From Fratercula arctica (taxonomy: Eukaryota > Chordata > Aves > Charadriiformes > Alcidae), in NCBI GenBank assembly GCA_947846985.1, contig CANTUZ010000002.1, positions 11,515,587 through 11,579,586 on the forward strand: 64,000 bases of DNA, given 5' to 3'. Below, piece by piece: positions 12,701-27,700 of this stretch (position 1 is the first letter of the stretch; each line of letters starts with the position of its first letter). A program made the position numbers and the translations under genes. Below the pieces are notes generated by a model that was not told the DNA's origin, ran no database searches, and saw nothing but the letters and a program-made list of their open reading frames with translations.

Positions 12701-15700
12701 TCATACTGAAAAAGAGCGCATCATTCAAATTTATTCCAAGACCCACTTCTTTCACAACTCAACGACAGATTTATCTACATCACAGTTGTCTTTCAAGATC
12801 ATTAGCTTCTGAATCTGAAAAACATGAAATGCCCTGTCAAGCCTACTCTATCAATCGGGAACCAGTGGAAAAGGGAATCCACTATAGATACGAGAATCCA
12901 TTTCTTTTTCATTAAAAACAAAACAAACCCAAACCAAATAAAAAAATCAATATAGGATCATATACTGGTATATCAAGCTGTGTATTTCACATACTATTCA
13001 CTCTAGCTTCTATACATTTGGGGGAAAGCATGGGAGGTGCACTTCTCAAGACAAGTGCAAGTGCCTTGTCTTGAAAAGCTTTGTGCACTTCTCATTCTGC
13101 TTCAAATGTTTTGCTCGTGAATAAAAGCCACAGATGACAGATGATAAGAATCTGTAAAGGAATCAAGGCTTGTCCCTATAAACATATATACAATGCCTTC
13201 ATATATAACAAAAAGAAAAAACAAGTTTAGTTTCAGACCCATCTACTAAATTTGCCTCAAGGAGCTTATGACTTTTCGTCCCTGTGATCAGCTACGGAAA
13301 GGTCAATTCTCTAGGTAAGGAAAAGCTTAGACAACAGACGGCAAAAACTATTTCTGGCAGTCTGGAAAATCCCCTTATATTTCTACTTTCGAGCACCAAA
13401 GACAGATCTGGTGCAAAACTATAAGCAGATTCGTCTTAAAATTTGGTTTAATATTGTTTCTCAGAATACGCTATTTTTTAAGTAAGTATCTGTGGTGGGT
13501 TTCCCCCAAGCACAACACAGCCACTCACTCCCCTCCTGTTGGGGTAGGGGAAGAGAAGAGCAAGAAAACTCATGGGTCGAGACAAAGATGATTTAATAAG
13601 CGAAGGAAAGAGGACAAAAAAACCTCACAAGCGATGGAAATGCAATCACCACTTCCCACAAGTGGTCCAGTGCCCAGACAGTCTCCAAGCAATGGCTACC
13701 TCCCCAAAATCCACTTTCCCTTAGTTTTTATTGCTAAGCATGATGTTATATGACCTGTAATATCCCTTTGGTCAGTTTGGGTCAGCTGTCACAGCTCTGC
13801 CCCCTCCCAACTTCTTGCTCATCCCCAGCCTACTTGCTAGGGAAACAGAGCAGGGAACAGAAAGTCTTGACACCATGCAAGCACTGCTCAGCAACAGCCA
13901 AAACACTGGTGTGTTATCAACAGTTTTAGTCAGCAAATCCAAAACATGGCACCATATGGGCTGCTGTGAAGAAAAGTAATTCCATTCCAGCCAGACCTAG
14001 TATACTATTTTAGTATGAAATAGAAGTTTTCCACTTTATAGTAACTGATCTGATTTTGACGCTACTAGTTCATGTCATGCTTTACAGGAACTTACCTCTC
14101 TAACTTTAGAATGAACAGAAGAACTTCTGGGAAGATGAATTCCATGATGCATGAAATCCTGAATGCAGTTATGTTCAAGTATCTACAGTAAAATCATATA
14201 CATGCTGCTATTAACAAACAATAAAACAATAAGTACTGTAGACTGTGCAGCAACTTATATTTTCTCTAAAACAAACAACTGAAAATAGTCTTTGATATTA
14301 TTTCTTCTGCTTGGCCCTTAAAACCAAGTTTGAGATTCAAACGCACCTCCATATAAGAATTATTTGGTATCTGAAATTTTGCTGTAGCATTGTTCTGATA
14401 CTGTAATTGTGCTTTTGGTCATCTCATGGAAATCCACAAAAACTAGATAAATATTTAAGCTATCAAATAAATAGACTTGCACATACTGAATAAAAGCTTC
14501 AATAACTCCCATAACTAATGCGTTTATGAAAAAAGTGTGTATATGCATAGTTGTGTGAACCAATATTTCAGCAGCAGAATTAAAAGCGTTTAAATGCAAC
14601 CAAGCTGATCACACTGGGCAAACATTCAAAGCATGACATGCTGTTATTCCTTGACAATGCTGAAGAGACCCTTTCCTTAGGGAAATAATTCCTTAAGGCT
14701 TGCTTAGGGATCTTTCTGAGGCTGAAAAGTCACGTACCTTCTCCACCTTGAAATTCAAAACTATCCAAATGAAATTTCAAGCACAGTATTACCTCTAGGA
14801 ATTCTCCTGACACCTTCTTCCAGGCCCTGAAGTAAACTTCTGAAATGTATTCCACCAAGGATCTGTATTAACATAAGGGAAACATTGTCAAGCAAGCATC
14901 CTAACCATACCTATGTACAATTCATAAAGGTAACAACATGACGTTTTTGGTAAGTACCAACACTATTCTTAATTCTGTGCATCAACGTTATTTTTAGAAG
15001 AGATTATCTTGAAAGTCTACACTGGTAATTATGGAAAAATAAAGTTAATTGTTAATTAGTGAACCAGAGCACTATTAAAAAACACAGGAAATATCTCTTA
15101 TAGTGGGAAAGTCAAAACATTAGCACAGATATTTTATCATTTATCTTACAATTAATATCTTAAATTCTTTATAATGATGGACAGGCATACATTATTCTAA
15201 CTGAAAGCATTAGAAAGCCTCTGATTTTAATATGAAGAATTACTTCAGTACTATTTCTCTGAATAATCAAAGGAAAAAAATTCCACATTTTTCATTCATC
15301 ATTCAAGTTCTCAGGCTACGATCCTGCAAGTCACTTGTTATTAGAATGCCTGTATATAGAATCTTACCAACTTAAAGTAGAGGTTGCTCATAGGAAAAAA
15401 CAAAAACACCTTACAGAAGCAGAAATGGACCTGCAATTCTCACACAAACGCTGCAAGTAATGCAGCACAATTTATATGGAAGTCATTAACTTTACCTAAT
15501 GCTAAATAAGCATTTTCCTACACCTATAATTGTAGACACAGGCACTATTAAATTAAGTTGCTAAAACAATATGGTAGTTATATTGAGAGATGTGAAGGTC
15601 TCTGGATTCTGATATATTTTATCAATATACTAGGTATTTGAGAGTATGAGACAAACAAGATTTTAGCCAAGCTCTTAACGATCATTAAGAACTCTAACTG

Positions 15701-18700
15701 TGATGCATACCTTGGAAAGAATTGTAATTGGTTTTTAACAGTTCCATGGATCATTTTAATGAAGTTTACATTCCAGCTGAACAAAAAGCTCAAGAATCTT
15801 CTTCCCTGTTGGGAGGGGAAAAGAGGAAAAATAAAAAAAGGGGGGAAGTCAAACCCCAGAGGAATACACAATTTAAGAGTCACCTCAAAAATCAGTAAAT
15901 ACAAAGCTTAAAAATCAAAAGAAATGACACCTTTAATTTTAAAAAGCGTAGATGAGATTGTTGCAGGAAAAAAAATATTAAGATTCTTAATTTTTAAACA
16001 GAATTCAAGCATTACTCTTATTTATACTGTACAGAAAACGCAAAACAAGTGAACATGTGGATTACATATCTGCCTGCATTTTTTTCAATGTCCATTCTGT
16101 TCTGGTGTGACTTCAAGTAATGTTCCGTAATGATAAGCGACTGTGCAACTCCAGACCCTCATCAAGGCTGCATCACCAGAACTCTTTCAAGTGCAACGTC
16201 ATTCCAGGATGACAGTGTAATGACAGTGAAGGTACAAATAAAATAGCATGACAACTCTGCCAGCATTGGATACAGAAACATTTTTTGGACAAAGCCACAG
16301 AGAACAGCTGGCCCACCGAGGAAAATAAATGTCCTGGTTAGTAAGGACAATTCCTTTCCTATTGCCTCATGAAAAGTAATATTGCAAGCCTCCTGGAGCT
16401 GCTTTAATTCATGAAAACAGAAAAAAAAAACCCCAAACCTGTTCAGTTTTTTTCCGTTTTAGCAAGTTAGAAATTATGATGACAAATTTGATGAGCAACA
16501 GGATTTTTGCAAGAAAAGGCAGTGCAAAGCTGTGTATGGAGGAAATAAGCCCTTGCTCTTCTGGAAATAAGGAAGATCCGCCCATGGAATTAGAGCCTCA
16601 CACTATCTGTGCAGACAGCCTTACTCTGGCGCATCTTATAGATGAAATGAAGGCATCCAGCTTCTGAGACTTTGAAAAGTTTAATCACACATAAGGGTGA
16701 GTTGGACAGTTGTAAGGATCATTTGCACATGTCAGCTTTCTAGTCAAAAATAATTCAGCAAAATTAATAAGGAGATGCAATAGTAAAGAGCACATTGGCA
16801 GAAGTTCAAAAGGCGCACTGAAGAATTAGCAGAGCTTCAAAGGCAATTCTATTCAGAGGTGGACCAACAGTTATGTTCTGACCTATGACAAAATAGAGAA
16901 AATATGGCTGATAATGCCAGACACGCTTTGAGCTGAAATATCATAGAGCAGGGGAAGAGAGAAGGAAGCATATAGGCAGAAACTGCCCTTTAGTGGAACT
17001 GGTAGCTTAAATGCCTTCAGGCCAAGAAGCAGTTTAGAAGATCACGAAAATCAAGGCTAAATATAATGTCAAGACCCTTGTCTACAGGTCTGACAGAATC
17101 CTTCCTGTTGTCAATAAGAGCTCCTCCTACCAAGAAAGAAAAAAACTGAATGAAAAAAAGTCACTTATCTCCAACTTTGGTGGTATAATATGTATATTGG
17201 AGTCCTAGTGGTGCACTCTTCCATCAACATCCCTGACAAACCAAAAGGTCATGGGAGTCTTGACCTACAGCTCCTGCCTGTGGAATAATTACTGAATTGG
17301 CTAAAAATACAAAAGTACAGCATTGTTCACACATGAAGGAAAAGTATAAAATCAAGAGGCTTCTGAGGTAGAAAACAGCTGCAGCTGGCATGAAGAATAC
17401 AACATCCGTGGTTCCCTGATAAGGATGCTTGTGAAGCTACATGATGTACGGGGCAGGGTGCAATTATTCCGCGGCTTTACCTTATGATGTATAGCAGATA
17501 CGGGAATGGGATGATACCATGAAACAGATAAGCTGCCAATTAGCCGCCTGCTCGATACTCAGAGCCAACATTTTGTCAAATTTTGATGAAATGCTGTCCT
17601 TTGTGCGAACTTTCCTTATTATAATATGTCATTATAATACCAAAACACACCTCCATCCCAAAAGCTACCTGCCTCCAAGGTGCGACCACTCCTTCTTGAG
17701 TCTGCACCCTGAATTTTTTGTAAACTATACCTTTAAATGTGCAGCAAGAGAATTTTACACCAATCATAATTAAAGTATTTATGACTAAAGTCACTCAAAC
17801 TCCACCTTGAAGGTAAAAAATAGTATAAAAATAGCCCAAGAAAGGGGGGATACCTGGGGAAGACACCATTGCAAACAAGTCGAGGAGAACTCCATCACTG
17901 ACTTCTGGGATCAGTCGACGGGCTGAGCCTTTCTTGCCCCCCCATAGGATAAGATGGGTAAGACTTAGATTTGGGTAAGACTTAGATTATACTGAGTGCT
18001 TTCTCAGGAAACTTAGAAATTTCTCTAGAGAATCTCTTTCCTACGTTTATAGCCAGGCTGCATCGTTTATAACTCTGTCATGCGTTTGATATATGTAATA
18101 ATACTTTCATTGCACATGCTTTGCAGACAGTGTATTTATGACTGGCAATCCTAAGAACCTATATATCTGTTGTTTAAATAAACTGCACTGTTTAAGGAGC
18201 TAGTCATTTCGGTTCCTCATTGAATACAACCAAAGATTCAAGAGTGGCCGTGCTAGTTCATGAGCACGACTAGACTGAAGGTGCAGTCCACTATTAGTGT
18301 ATCCAGATAGTAATAGTTTAATACATATTAAACGCGATTGGACTGATAGTGTTGAATTGGGCATCACTCAGAATTTAAACCTAGCCACACCTAGCCTCCC
18401 ACCTCGGTGAGGAGTGTTAGAACGCAAGGGGGTTTATCTTCTGCCAAAACCGCTTTGCCTCTTTCCACGCAACACTGCCTCAACAAGGCAAAGATGAGTC
18501 CAAATTCATACTCATCTCATCTTCTACAATCCCAGCACCAACACAGATGAAGAACAGTCACAAAGTAGCTTTCAGCAGTTCAACCAATTCTTTTTTGCCT
18601 TAGATTTCAACAGATTGACCCCGATCCTGAAAATGATAGTAAGCGCACCTAATTTAATCTACTGCTTGTGATCAATGGATCTGAAATGATTACTGTTATC

Positions 18701-21700
18701 AAGATTCTCAGTATCATGAGAGGTAAACTGGTGACAGGTGAATAAGATTGCAAACTTGTCATCTTTGGGGTTAACGCATTAAAAGAGTGTTGAGCATCTT
18801 GCACTGCTGTGCCTGTGAACATAGTACACGTGACTTTGTCAGGTGTATACACACACAGAAGGTTAGCAAGGAAGAAGAGGGTAGAATAGGCCTACCTCTA
18901 AAACACAGTAATATATGCTCTGCACGACTCTCCAGCTGTTTGATTGGAAATCCCACATGAACAAGAATGTTTTCATAAATCACACAGAGATAAAAATTCA
19001 GAGGATCACTCCACTAACGCAGCCTGAAAATAAGCCTCTGAGAAATATTACTGTGCATTGAATAGCACAGTCCGGGAAGGCAGAAAAACTGAACTCCCTG
19101 ATCTTGCAATGAGGCATAAATGTGCAATTCTGTATCAGCTTAATCTGATCTCGAACCAGGATATCTCATTCCTGACCCTCCTCTTCTCTTCATCCTTGCA
19201 TATGACGAACAAGTCCAGGCAGTTAAACTGGCTGGAAAAATAATCTTACTAGGAGAAAAACTGATCAGCTACCTACTTCAATCAACCCATGACATCGCTG
19301 CTTGAGCATTCATACTGTGGAGAGGAAAACAGGAATTCTAGCCCATGGCAACACAGGATCATCGCAACCTGGAGTTACAGCAGCCTAAGCTGCTACAGAG
19401 CTACACTCTGGGAAGTGTACTCTAAAAAGAGTTAGGTATACTTTTCTGAGGAACTGTAGAACAAACCTGCAGGCACTAAAGGGAATATTATCACTGATAT
19501 ATAGGAGTTCAGTTTCATCTCAAGGCAATTCATATGTCATGTTGATATTTGGTAAGACTATTAGCATTTTAGAAATAGACATAAAATGTAAGAAAAAGGT
19601 CCAGCAGAGATACTGGGGGCGTGGTGGACATGGGGCTATAATAACTCTACCATTAGCAAAATGAGCCAGGCAGGGAAATTAGAGAACCACATGAGGTGGG
19701 CTGTCATTCAAACTAAACTCCCTCAGCAGGTCAAGGGACGTGATCCTTCCCCTCTGCACAGCACTGGTGACGCACATCTGGAGTATTGGGTCTGGTGCTG
19801 GGCTCCCCAGCACAACAGAGATATGGACATGCTGTAACGAGTCCAGCAAAGGGCTACAAAAATGATTAAGGGACTGGAGCATCTCTCATAGGAGAGGAGA
19901 CTGCAAGAGCTGGGCTTGGTAAGTCCAAAAAAGATAAGGCACGGGGGAATCTTATCAATGCATATAAATACCTAACGGGATGTAAGAACGATGGTAACAG
20001 ACTCTTTTCAGTGGTGCCCAGTGATAGGACAAAAGGCAATGGGCACAAATTGAAATACAAGAAATGCCCCTTAAATATAAAGAATATTTTTTTTAACTTT
20101 ATTTTTTTATTTTCACTATAAGGGTGATCGAACACTGAAGCAGGTTACCCAGAGAGGCTGTGGAGTCTCCATCCTTGGAGACATTAAAAACCCAGCTGGA
20201 CACAGCCCTGAGCAACCTGCTCTGGCTGACTTTGCTTTGTGCAAGAGTGTTGGACTAGAGGTGGACCGCTAGCGTTGGACCTCTAAGTGTCTCCAGAGGT
20301 CCTTTCCAACCTCAAACTCTGTAATTCTAACATTAACGCTCAGCAACATAACTTACTTGGGAATAATCAGAAGAATTAGGAGAAGCAACTATTATTTCCT
20401 CCCCCTCCCATGTTAAACTTTTCGGGAGGTGGGGGGTTGGGCGGGGGTGGGGTGACACATGACACCAGAAAAAAAAAAAAAATCTCAAAACCAAACCTAG
20501 AGCGTTCTTAAATAGGTACAGATTAAAATTAACACAAAGCCTGAGAATAGACAAAGCATCCTTGATTACATGCGAGAGCTTATCAGGCTTCCTGGAAGCC
20601 CTGAAAAGGGAGATACCGTACCAAGTTCTATCCACTATCATAATCTAATAAGTAGGTCAGGTCCAGAACTGAATCTGGCAACTGACTATGGACCTCTCAG
20701 CTCCACTGACAGCCTTTGTAGCTTTTTGTAAAAAGGTTTAGGCTAATAAACAGACCTCAAATTCTGTATTATTCAAACGGTATTCTCTGAAATGAAGAAT
20801 GCTCCCCAACCCCACTCAAAGTTTTCAGCACTCAGAATTGATGCCTGGCAGGCAGTACTAGTAATTCAATGGAAAGAACTGCGAAGAAGATTGGACATAA
20901 TCAATATGAGTCCATATTTGTGAACCGTGGTTTACATCTTTCACCTTTTTCATAAAGGAATGTTTGGACTAACTAAATTTAAATTTGGCTGCCAGCTGGG
21001 AGCTGCTACATTCAGTCAATCCTTCTAGCCATAAAGCTAAGGACTCCAGATTAAGGATTTAAACCGCTAATGATCATATGCCAGAGCAAAGAGCGCAGTA
21101 AGGCATTCTCTAAGTCTACCTAGAAAGAGATAGGCATATGAAAAAGAAAACATGACAAAAGCTCGAGAGAACAGAAATCATGAGGAGAGGGGAAGAGCAA
21201 AAGCTTGGGCAGAAAAGTATATGTGCGAAGTTTGACCAAATTTGCATATTCTGATGAAGCAAAGGGGATGTGTTTTGATATGCTAGGAAAAAGATTCAGT
21301 ACCAAGTCTGATTATTACTGCTTTTTTTCCCCCAAGATGTAAAAAAAGTTTCATACTGAAGGTTCTTTCACCCAAAGATTCTTTAGAAGAAACTTACATG
21401 TAGTAATAAACATATTTTCTACTAAAAATCTCACAAGATGAGGAAGAAAAAAAAAATAACTATAATAAATTTTCTGAAGCCTAGATAGCAGTTTCATTTT
21501 AAATATATAATTCCCAACTATTTACTGTGCCTATTCGAATATGAAATATTAGAAGTGATGCAGTAGATTCAAATAGAACAGAATAAAATTATTGATACAG
21601 AATCAAACACAGCTAAGGCACTTTAAGTACTGTGACAAAGGACACATACAGGTAACATACTTTTTCAAGAGGACAAAAAATGATCTAAAATGAAATTTTA

Positions 21701-24700
21701 GATTCAGGACATGAAACCAAATACAAAAATCAGTCAATAAAGTCTTATTCATCTTCCCTCTTTCCACCCATGTTTTCCTCCTTCCTTTCACACCTCTCAC
21801 ATTGCCTTAGTACATCACAATTTTAATCAAAACATCTTAAAATACAACGTGCAAGTAACCAAAAAAAATAATTTTAGTGGCTGTTATCCAAAACCTGGTC
21901 TATCAAACATTTCACCTAATTCACTCCCTACCATCATTTTTAAAACCCCATATGCCCATAATGCCACAATCACACAGCAGCCTTAGAGCTCATTTTATGA
22001 CAGAAGTTCATATATCCCATGAAAGGGAAAATACGTATTTTAAACAGGCAAGGAGGAGTTAGAACTTCAGAGTCAGTGTCAGGCTGTCTTGTCACCTAAC
22101 CAGAAAGAACGCTTGGATAGCATTATCTTGATGCACGCTAAAAACTACAAATACAGTAATTCTTCACCGAGAGAAATACGGGTGGACAAATAAAATCATT
22201 CTCATTTTGCGGTAAAGTTGGGTTCTTCTTATGCTACTTTTAAAACAGACTATGGCAATGCAATCTTCTAAATGGAATCATTTAGAAGGGAAATTATTTT
22301 GCTAAAGTTATCTATCTCCAATAAATGAAAAACTGCTATAAAGAAGAGAATTATACCAGGGAACGGTTTTAAGTAGTGAGGGACATGCACTGGAAGCAAA
22401 GCACTTGGTTCGTATTACCTCAGGATACAAGAACATGAGTGATGACTTAGACATATACTTTTATATTTATGTCAGAAATAGGAATAAGGGGTTTCCAAAT
22501 GAAACACAAGTATCAGCCGTTGATACCTTGGAGTCAGAGCTGATTTATCTTGCATTGCTACCTACTGTACTGTAAAAAAAGGCTTAATGCAAAACCATTA
22601 AAAGTAACCAAAGCCCACACACATAAAATCACAGTAAGACAAAAGTTTGCTTACCTCTTCTTTTTTGATGTGTTTTACACTCATAAAACACTGGAGCAAC
22701 AAGTCCTTGACTTCATTACTCTCCTCTGAATCGTAATCAAAACAAAGTAATGTCTGATGTAGATTCCATAGACGAACAACATCTGCACCCTGACAGGGAA
22801 AAATCCCCCATATTAAAGTGAATTAGGTACAGCTTTAATGTGAAGAAGCATTCAAAGGATTTTAAATAAGGAATTTGAAATGCATTGTTATAGACAGAAG
22901 ATTTTCAGATTGTAACGTTATGAACGTTAATTGACTTTCACTGCATCATTGGGAAAAGTTACAAAAATATGCGTAACTGCATAAATACTGACTTCCAACA
23001 AATGAAGACATGCTTAAGTACAGAAAGAAAGCTGCTATTTCATGCAAAACAGATGAAAGCTGTATTATTCCACTTTTGAAACTTTATACAATTAAAGCAG
23101 TTAACAGGAAAAAATAAAAGATAAACATAAGAAATGGAGACATTTATTGGGTTAGTGCAAAAGCTGTATACCACAATACTGTAACTCACTCACAAATTTA
23201 AAAAAATAATTTCAGTCCATTAATTGAGAAATAAGAGAAGTTATTTGTAGAGAGATACAGAGTAACAGAATGAACCTTCCCGCATAAGAAGTCTCTATGA
23301 GTAGCTGAACATAGTACTTAAAACCTGAATGAACTCAGTTAATTGCTATTTAAACCTTAGTCACTGGACTTCATAAACGAGTGAAGAAATAAAAAAAGAA
23401 TGTAAAAAAAACCAGTTCACTTGTGAAATTGATGCCAAAAATCTTTAAAGTTTGTTATAAACAAGGCAATATTTTAACATGTTGCTTATGCAAGCAACAG
23501 CATAAAGACACTTTGTAATCAACATGCATCCTAGGTTTCCTTAGTTGAGAAGCACTATGACACGGAAAACAAGTTAACTTGACATAAAAGGTATTTTGGA
23601 GGGATAATCTTTCTTGGAATATTCAGTAATAATCTAAAAGTTGATATAGCTTCAGTATACCATAGCAGCTTTAGTCAGGCTTTTTCTTAGCAGAATGATA
23701 AATAGAGTCTTCCCTATCTGCTCCTTCCCTTCCAGTCCTTTCTCCCACCACATTTCACATATATGTTGGATAGCACGCTGTAGGGTTTTTTCAGATTCAG
23801 GTGATGCAGGAAGAATACCTACAACAGTAATAAAGTAATTATTTACTGCAATGAAGCAAGTTATTCCTGTAAACCGTTAGTCTGTTAGTACACTAACTAT
23901 ACCTCACAAAATCAACCAGTTCTTGACACATTTATACATCTTAATGGCTTATTCTCACTGTGAGCATTTAGGCAGCTTTATTAACTCTTAAGGTTTTGGC
24001 CAAGTTTTTGGATCAGTAAGAACAAAGTAAAGTTAGCAATGATCTTACATTTTGCCTCAAAATCACTATAAGCTACAGAATAAGGAAAGTTATCTATCAT
24101 TGGGTGAACAGCTGGGAGAAAGAAAACTACTTAAGTTCCAAATTTTAAATTGTGTAACTGATTTTTAAGTAAACGCTCCCTTAATTTTGTCTCATAAATA
24201 AGAACTCACGTCAGTACCAACTTTTCTCCTGTAAATTTTGTTCCATAGGCCAGTCAGGTCGAACAAAAAGCCTAGTATACTCATCTGCTAAAAAAACAGT
24301 ATAATGCTGTATTCTGTAACAGATAAGTACGCACCATTTAAGATAAAAACACATTCTAGAAGAGCTTTGTAGTTTACAGTTTCATCCACTGCAGGTATGG
24401 AAGCAGTAACTACAGCTGCCACTCCTTGGATCACAGCTACAGTTTGTTTCTGAAAGAAAGCAATGTTGAGGACGCAATTCTGCAGTTTACTTTATACTCA
24501 GAAGAGAATTATGACAAGCAATAAACCTTAGCAACACAGAGCAAAGCTGAATTGCTATTATGCTTCCATTTTGAACAAAGAGTATACTGGCACCCAAAAC
24601 CTATCAAATAAAAAGAGGCAAAAGCATAGATTTTGAAAGTACATCCATTTCAAAAAGTTTGAAAAGGGCTTTCAGGTCCAGCTAGCAGATATCTCGGTGA

Positions 24701-27700
24701 CTGTACACATGTATCCATTCCTCCAATAAAAACTTCATCTGCAACAAACCCACCCAAATACACATCCATTTCAGAGCTAAAAAGACACTAACTAGCAGGG
24801 TCTTGTGCAACTCAAAAATGTGTAGATCTGGTGACTTTATATCCAGGCACATGATTTTACAGGCCTCTCTATGTATGATGGATTTCCTACAAGCCTCTAG
24901 ATCTCCCTAATGATTTCCCCACTGCATTTCTCTTTTTCTTCCAAAATTAAATAACCTTTTTCCCCAGTATTCTCAAGACTAAGTGGACTGCAGTGCAGAA
25001 CACAGTATATGAGGGTCTGAGTCAGAGAAATTCTGTATAAGCTAAATTTGTCAATCTAGATTTCACGATCTTCATTCAACAAAATGAGAAAATAAAACAG
25101 GTAATGAATTTCTTATAGTATATGCCGGATATTTAAGGAACATCTGAGAGATCAACGTTTGTTTACTGAAATAAGACATACAAAAAGCCCACTCGACTCC
25201 AGTGAAAAAACTAAGTCTCCTCTTTGATAATTAAAATTATCAGCAGATCTAATCTTTTATAGTATAGAACAAACATAAGCTCAGCTTAACCTGAGCGTGA
25301 TAGTTAAGAAGTCAGTTAAGAATGAGATGATGTTTGATAACCCTTGCATGTTTTCAGATGCTATGCAAATATTCCGTTTTATTTCCCAGAAAATATGAAA
25401 TATCATATTTTTATTTTACAAGATTTTTACCATTTGTGGAACTCTCTCTGCTTCCATGTTATCATTACTTTCATCATCTTCAACCCTCTGCCACGTTTCC
25501 ACAGGGTTGTCCATCAAAGTCTCTGTCAATAGCTGTGTCAGTCTCTCCCATAGCACTTCTTTTTGCTTTCTTGGCAATTCTTGAAGTAGTTCAGTCAAGT
25601 CGAAAGGATCAAATGTATTTTGCTGTGAATGGTCAGAAGATATCATACAATTCCACATCAGTGAAGTGGCTTCTATTTCATCATCATATTTCCTAAAATT
25701 AATGCTTTTTTTACATTAAGGATTAATTTCCATTCCTCTGCAGTTAAAGAGATAAAATACCTTCTAGAAGTTGAATTTATTTAAAAAATAACATGAGAAA
25801 TTCCTGCTGTTGAACTCTTTATTGTGAAACAAGAGTGCTTCTTTTAAGACTGAAATCTTTAGCCCTTAATAGCAGCACTACCAAACATAAATCACATCCC
25901 TGTAACATCAACTTCTGCCTCTCATGTGTTCCAAATACTTCATTCCCAATGAAGACAATTCCATACCCTTAGCTAAGAAGCTCACAATTGCACAGAATTA
26001 AAGTCCCTGATCATGTCTTTGCTATCTTCAATATAGATTGATGATAGCTGTTGAAAGAAAATCCTTACACAAGGACTAGAAATTGAACAGTCAGTACAGC
26101 CATATGGACAGCACTACAGGGTTTGGAGTACAATCTGCATAGAACAGCGCTCTATATATGGCACGGTTTTAAAGTCCCCCTAGTCCAACCTAACTTCTGA
26201 GCACATTAACCCTATACTTGTCTCTTAAGCTCTATTGAACAGGAAGCCACTATTAGTGAAGTCTTTTATAGACACTAAGAGACAGATCTGAACTATTTCC
26301 TCAGACGAGCCTTGCTAGAAGAATTTACCTCAGAGATGTAAAGAGCCAGTTGTCATCAAAGAAGGATAAGGCAACCTGCTAGGAAAGGGTATATGCAGAC
26401 AAAACACGAGAAGAAAAAACAGGCACAGTCAAGAGCAGTACAGGTAATTTTTGAGATGTAATTAGCAATACTGAAGTGAAGGTCCACTGGATCAAAAACA
26501 CTTCAGAGGAAAGAGAGAGAATAGAGAATGTCCATGATCTTGAAATAAAAATATTTTTAGTTTGCAGATACACTAAAAACTAGGAATCAAAAAGAAAAAA
26601 AAATGTTGAAGGGAAAAAGAGAAACAGAAAATAATGAAAGAAGCGGCAGTAAGTATTAGAAGGTTCCCAGAAGAGTATGAGAAGAAAGATCCTGTTACAT
26701 ATTTATAACAGAATTTCTATCCTATTCTACAGCTGGAAACAAATACAATAAACCAAAGGCCTCACAGGGAGTTCTGCAGCCCTCTACTTCAAACTAACCC
26801 AAAAGACAGGATATTAAGACTATACTGTTTTGAACAAAAAGAATGAATTCATAATAAGACTAAAGCTTTATGATCTTTCTTTGGGATGATACGAGACAGA
26901 ATTATTCGAAGACCTATGAGAGAAAACGGTATCATTCAGTGATAGTCGTATCCGTGATTCTTATTTTCCTGTCTAAGAAATAATGCATTTTCTTGAACTA
27001 GAACAGGATTTAGTAGAAAAATTTAACAGCACCTGATAAAGACCTCAATGAACAGAACCACAATGTGGTAATATTTTAAAAAGATTGCAAATAAAGGTGA
27101 AAAGCCCAAGGCAAACCTTGAAGGAAAACTAGCAAACCCCTGGAATTTTAGAAGATCTGAATGAAACAAAACACTGAGAGGAAGGAAAAGGAAAATTAAA
27201 GGGAGCTGGGGGGGTATAGAAATGAGAGACACTGAAAGAAGTAGTAATGCTAAGAACAGAACTTGAAAAATAAGTTAAAAAGGCAAATTCTGATGCTAGA
27301 ACACAAGATAGTTAGAAAAAGCAGGGCATAAACACAGTACAAAAACTGAGAAAAGCAGTGAGGCTCTAAGCACACTTTCTATGGCTATATATCTGCTTCG
27401 AAAGGACAGAGTATACTACCAGGGCCTCCTCTAGAAAAGCAGTCAAGAATTATTCAAGGGAGATCCTAAAATGAGGATCATCATCCTAAAATAAGGTGCG
27501 GTCAAACACCCTCCATCACTGAAAGTTTCAAAAGAAAATGTATAAAATAACTCAGGCCTCTTAGACAATCAAAATGTAATCTGAATATTTGTGTTCCCTT
27601 ATGCTATGAAGGCATGAAGACAGTTTTAATCAATATGCTCATTATAGCTGGTGACATTCCACCAGCTATTTCCAGAGATATTGGAAACAACTGAAAATTG

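Larger units (their letters stand above)
11550..14095 (-). other. NCAPG2 intron
   Basis: Holds an A19 run at 12045-12063, a hairpin near 13.05 kb and a minus-strand solo LTR at 13.5-14.0 kb. A 112-codon ORF at 11627-11965 looks like chance. Confidence 0.6.
15806..22654 (-). other. NCAPG2 large intron
   Basis: Largest NCAPG2 intron in the window. Contains a probable ERV LTR with possible internal sequence (16.4-18.3 kb), a CR1 3' segment (19.6-20.3 kb) and a G-rich tract at 20424-20452. The rest is unrecognised AT-rich sequence. Confidence 0.6.

Noticed and set aside
25623..25692. Upstream extension of NCAPG2 coding exon 2 using the TTTTAG acceptor at 25693
   Set aside because: It would break phase with exon 1 and add residues absent from the family; the TTCACAG site at 25623-25625 fits both phase and length.
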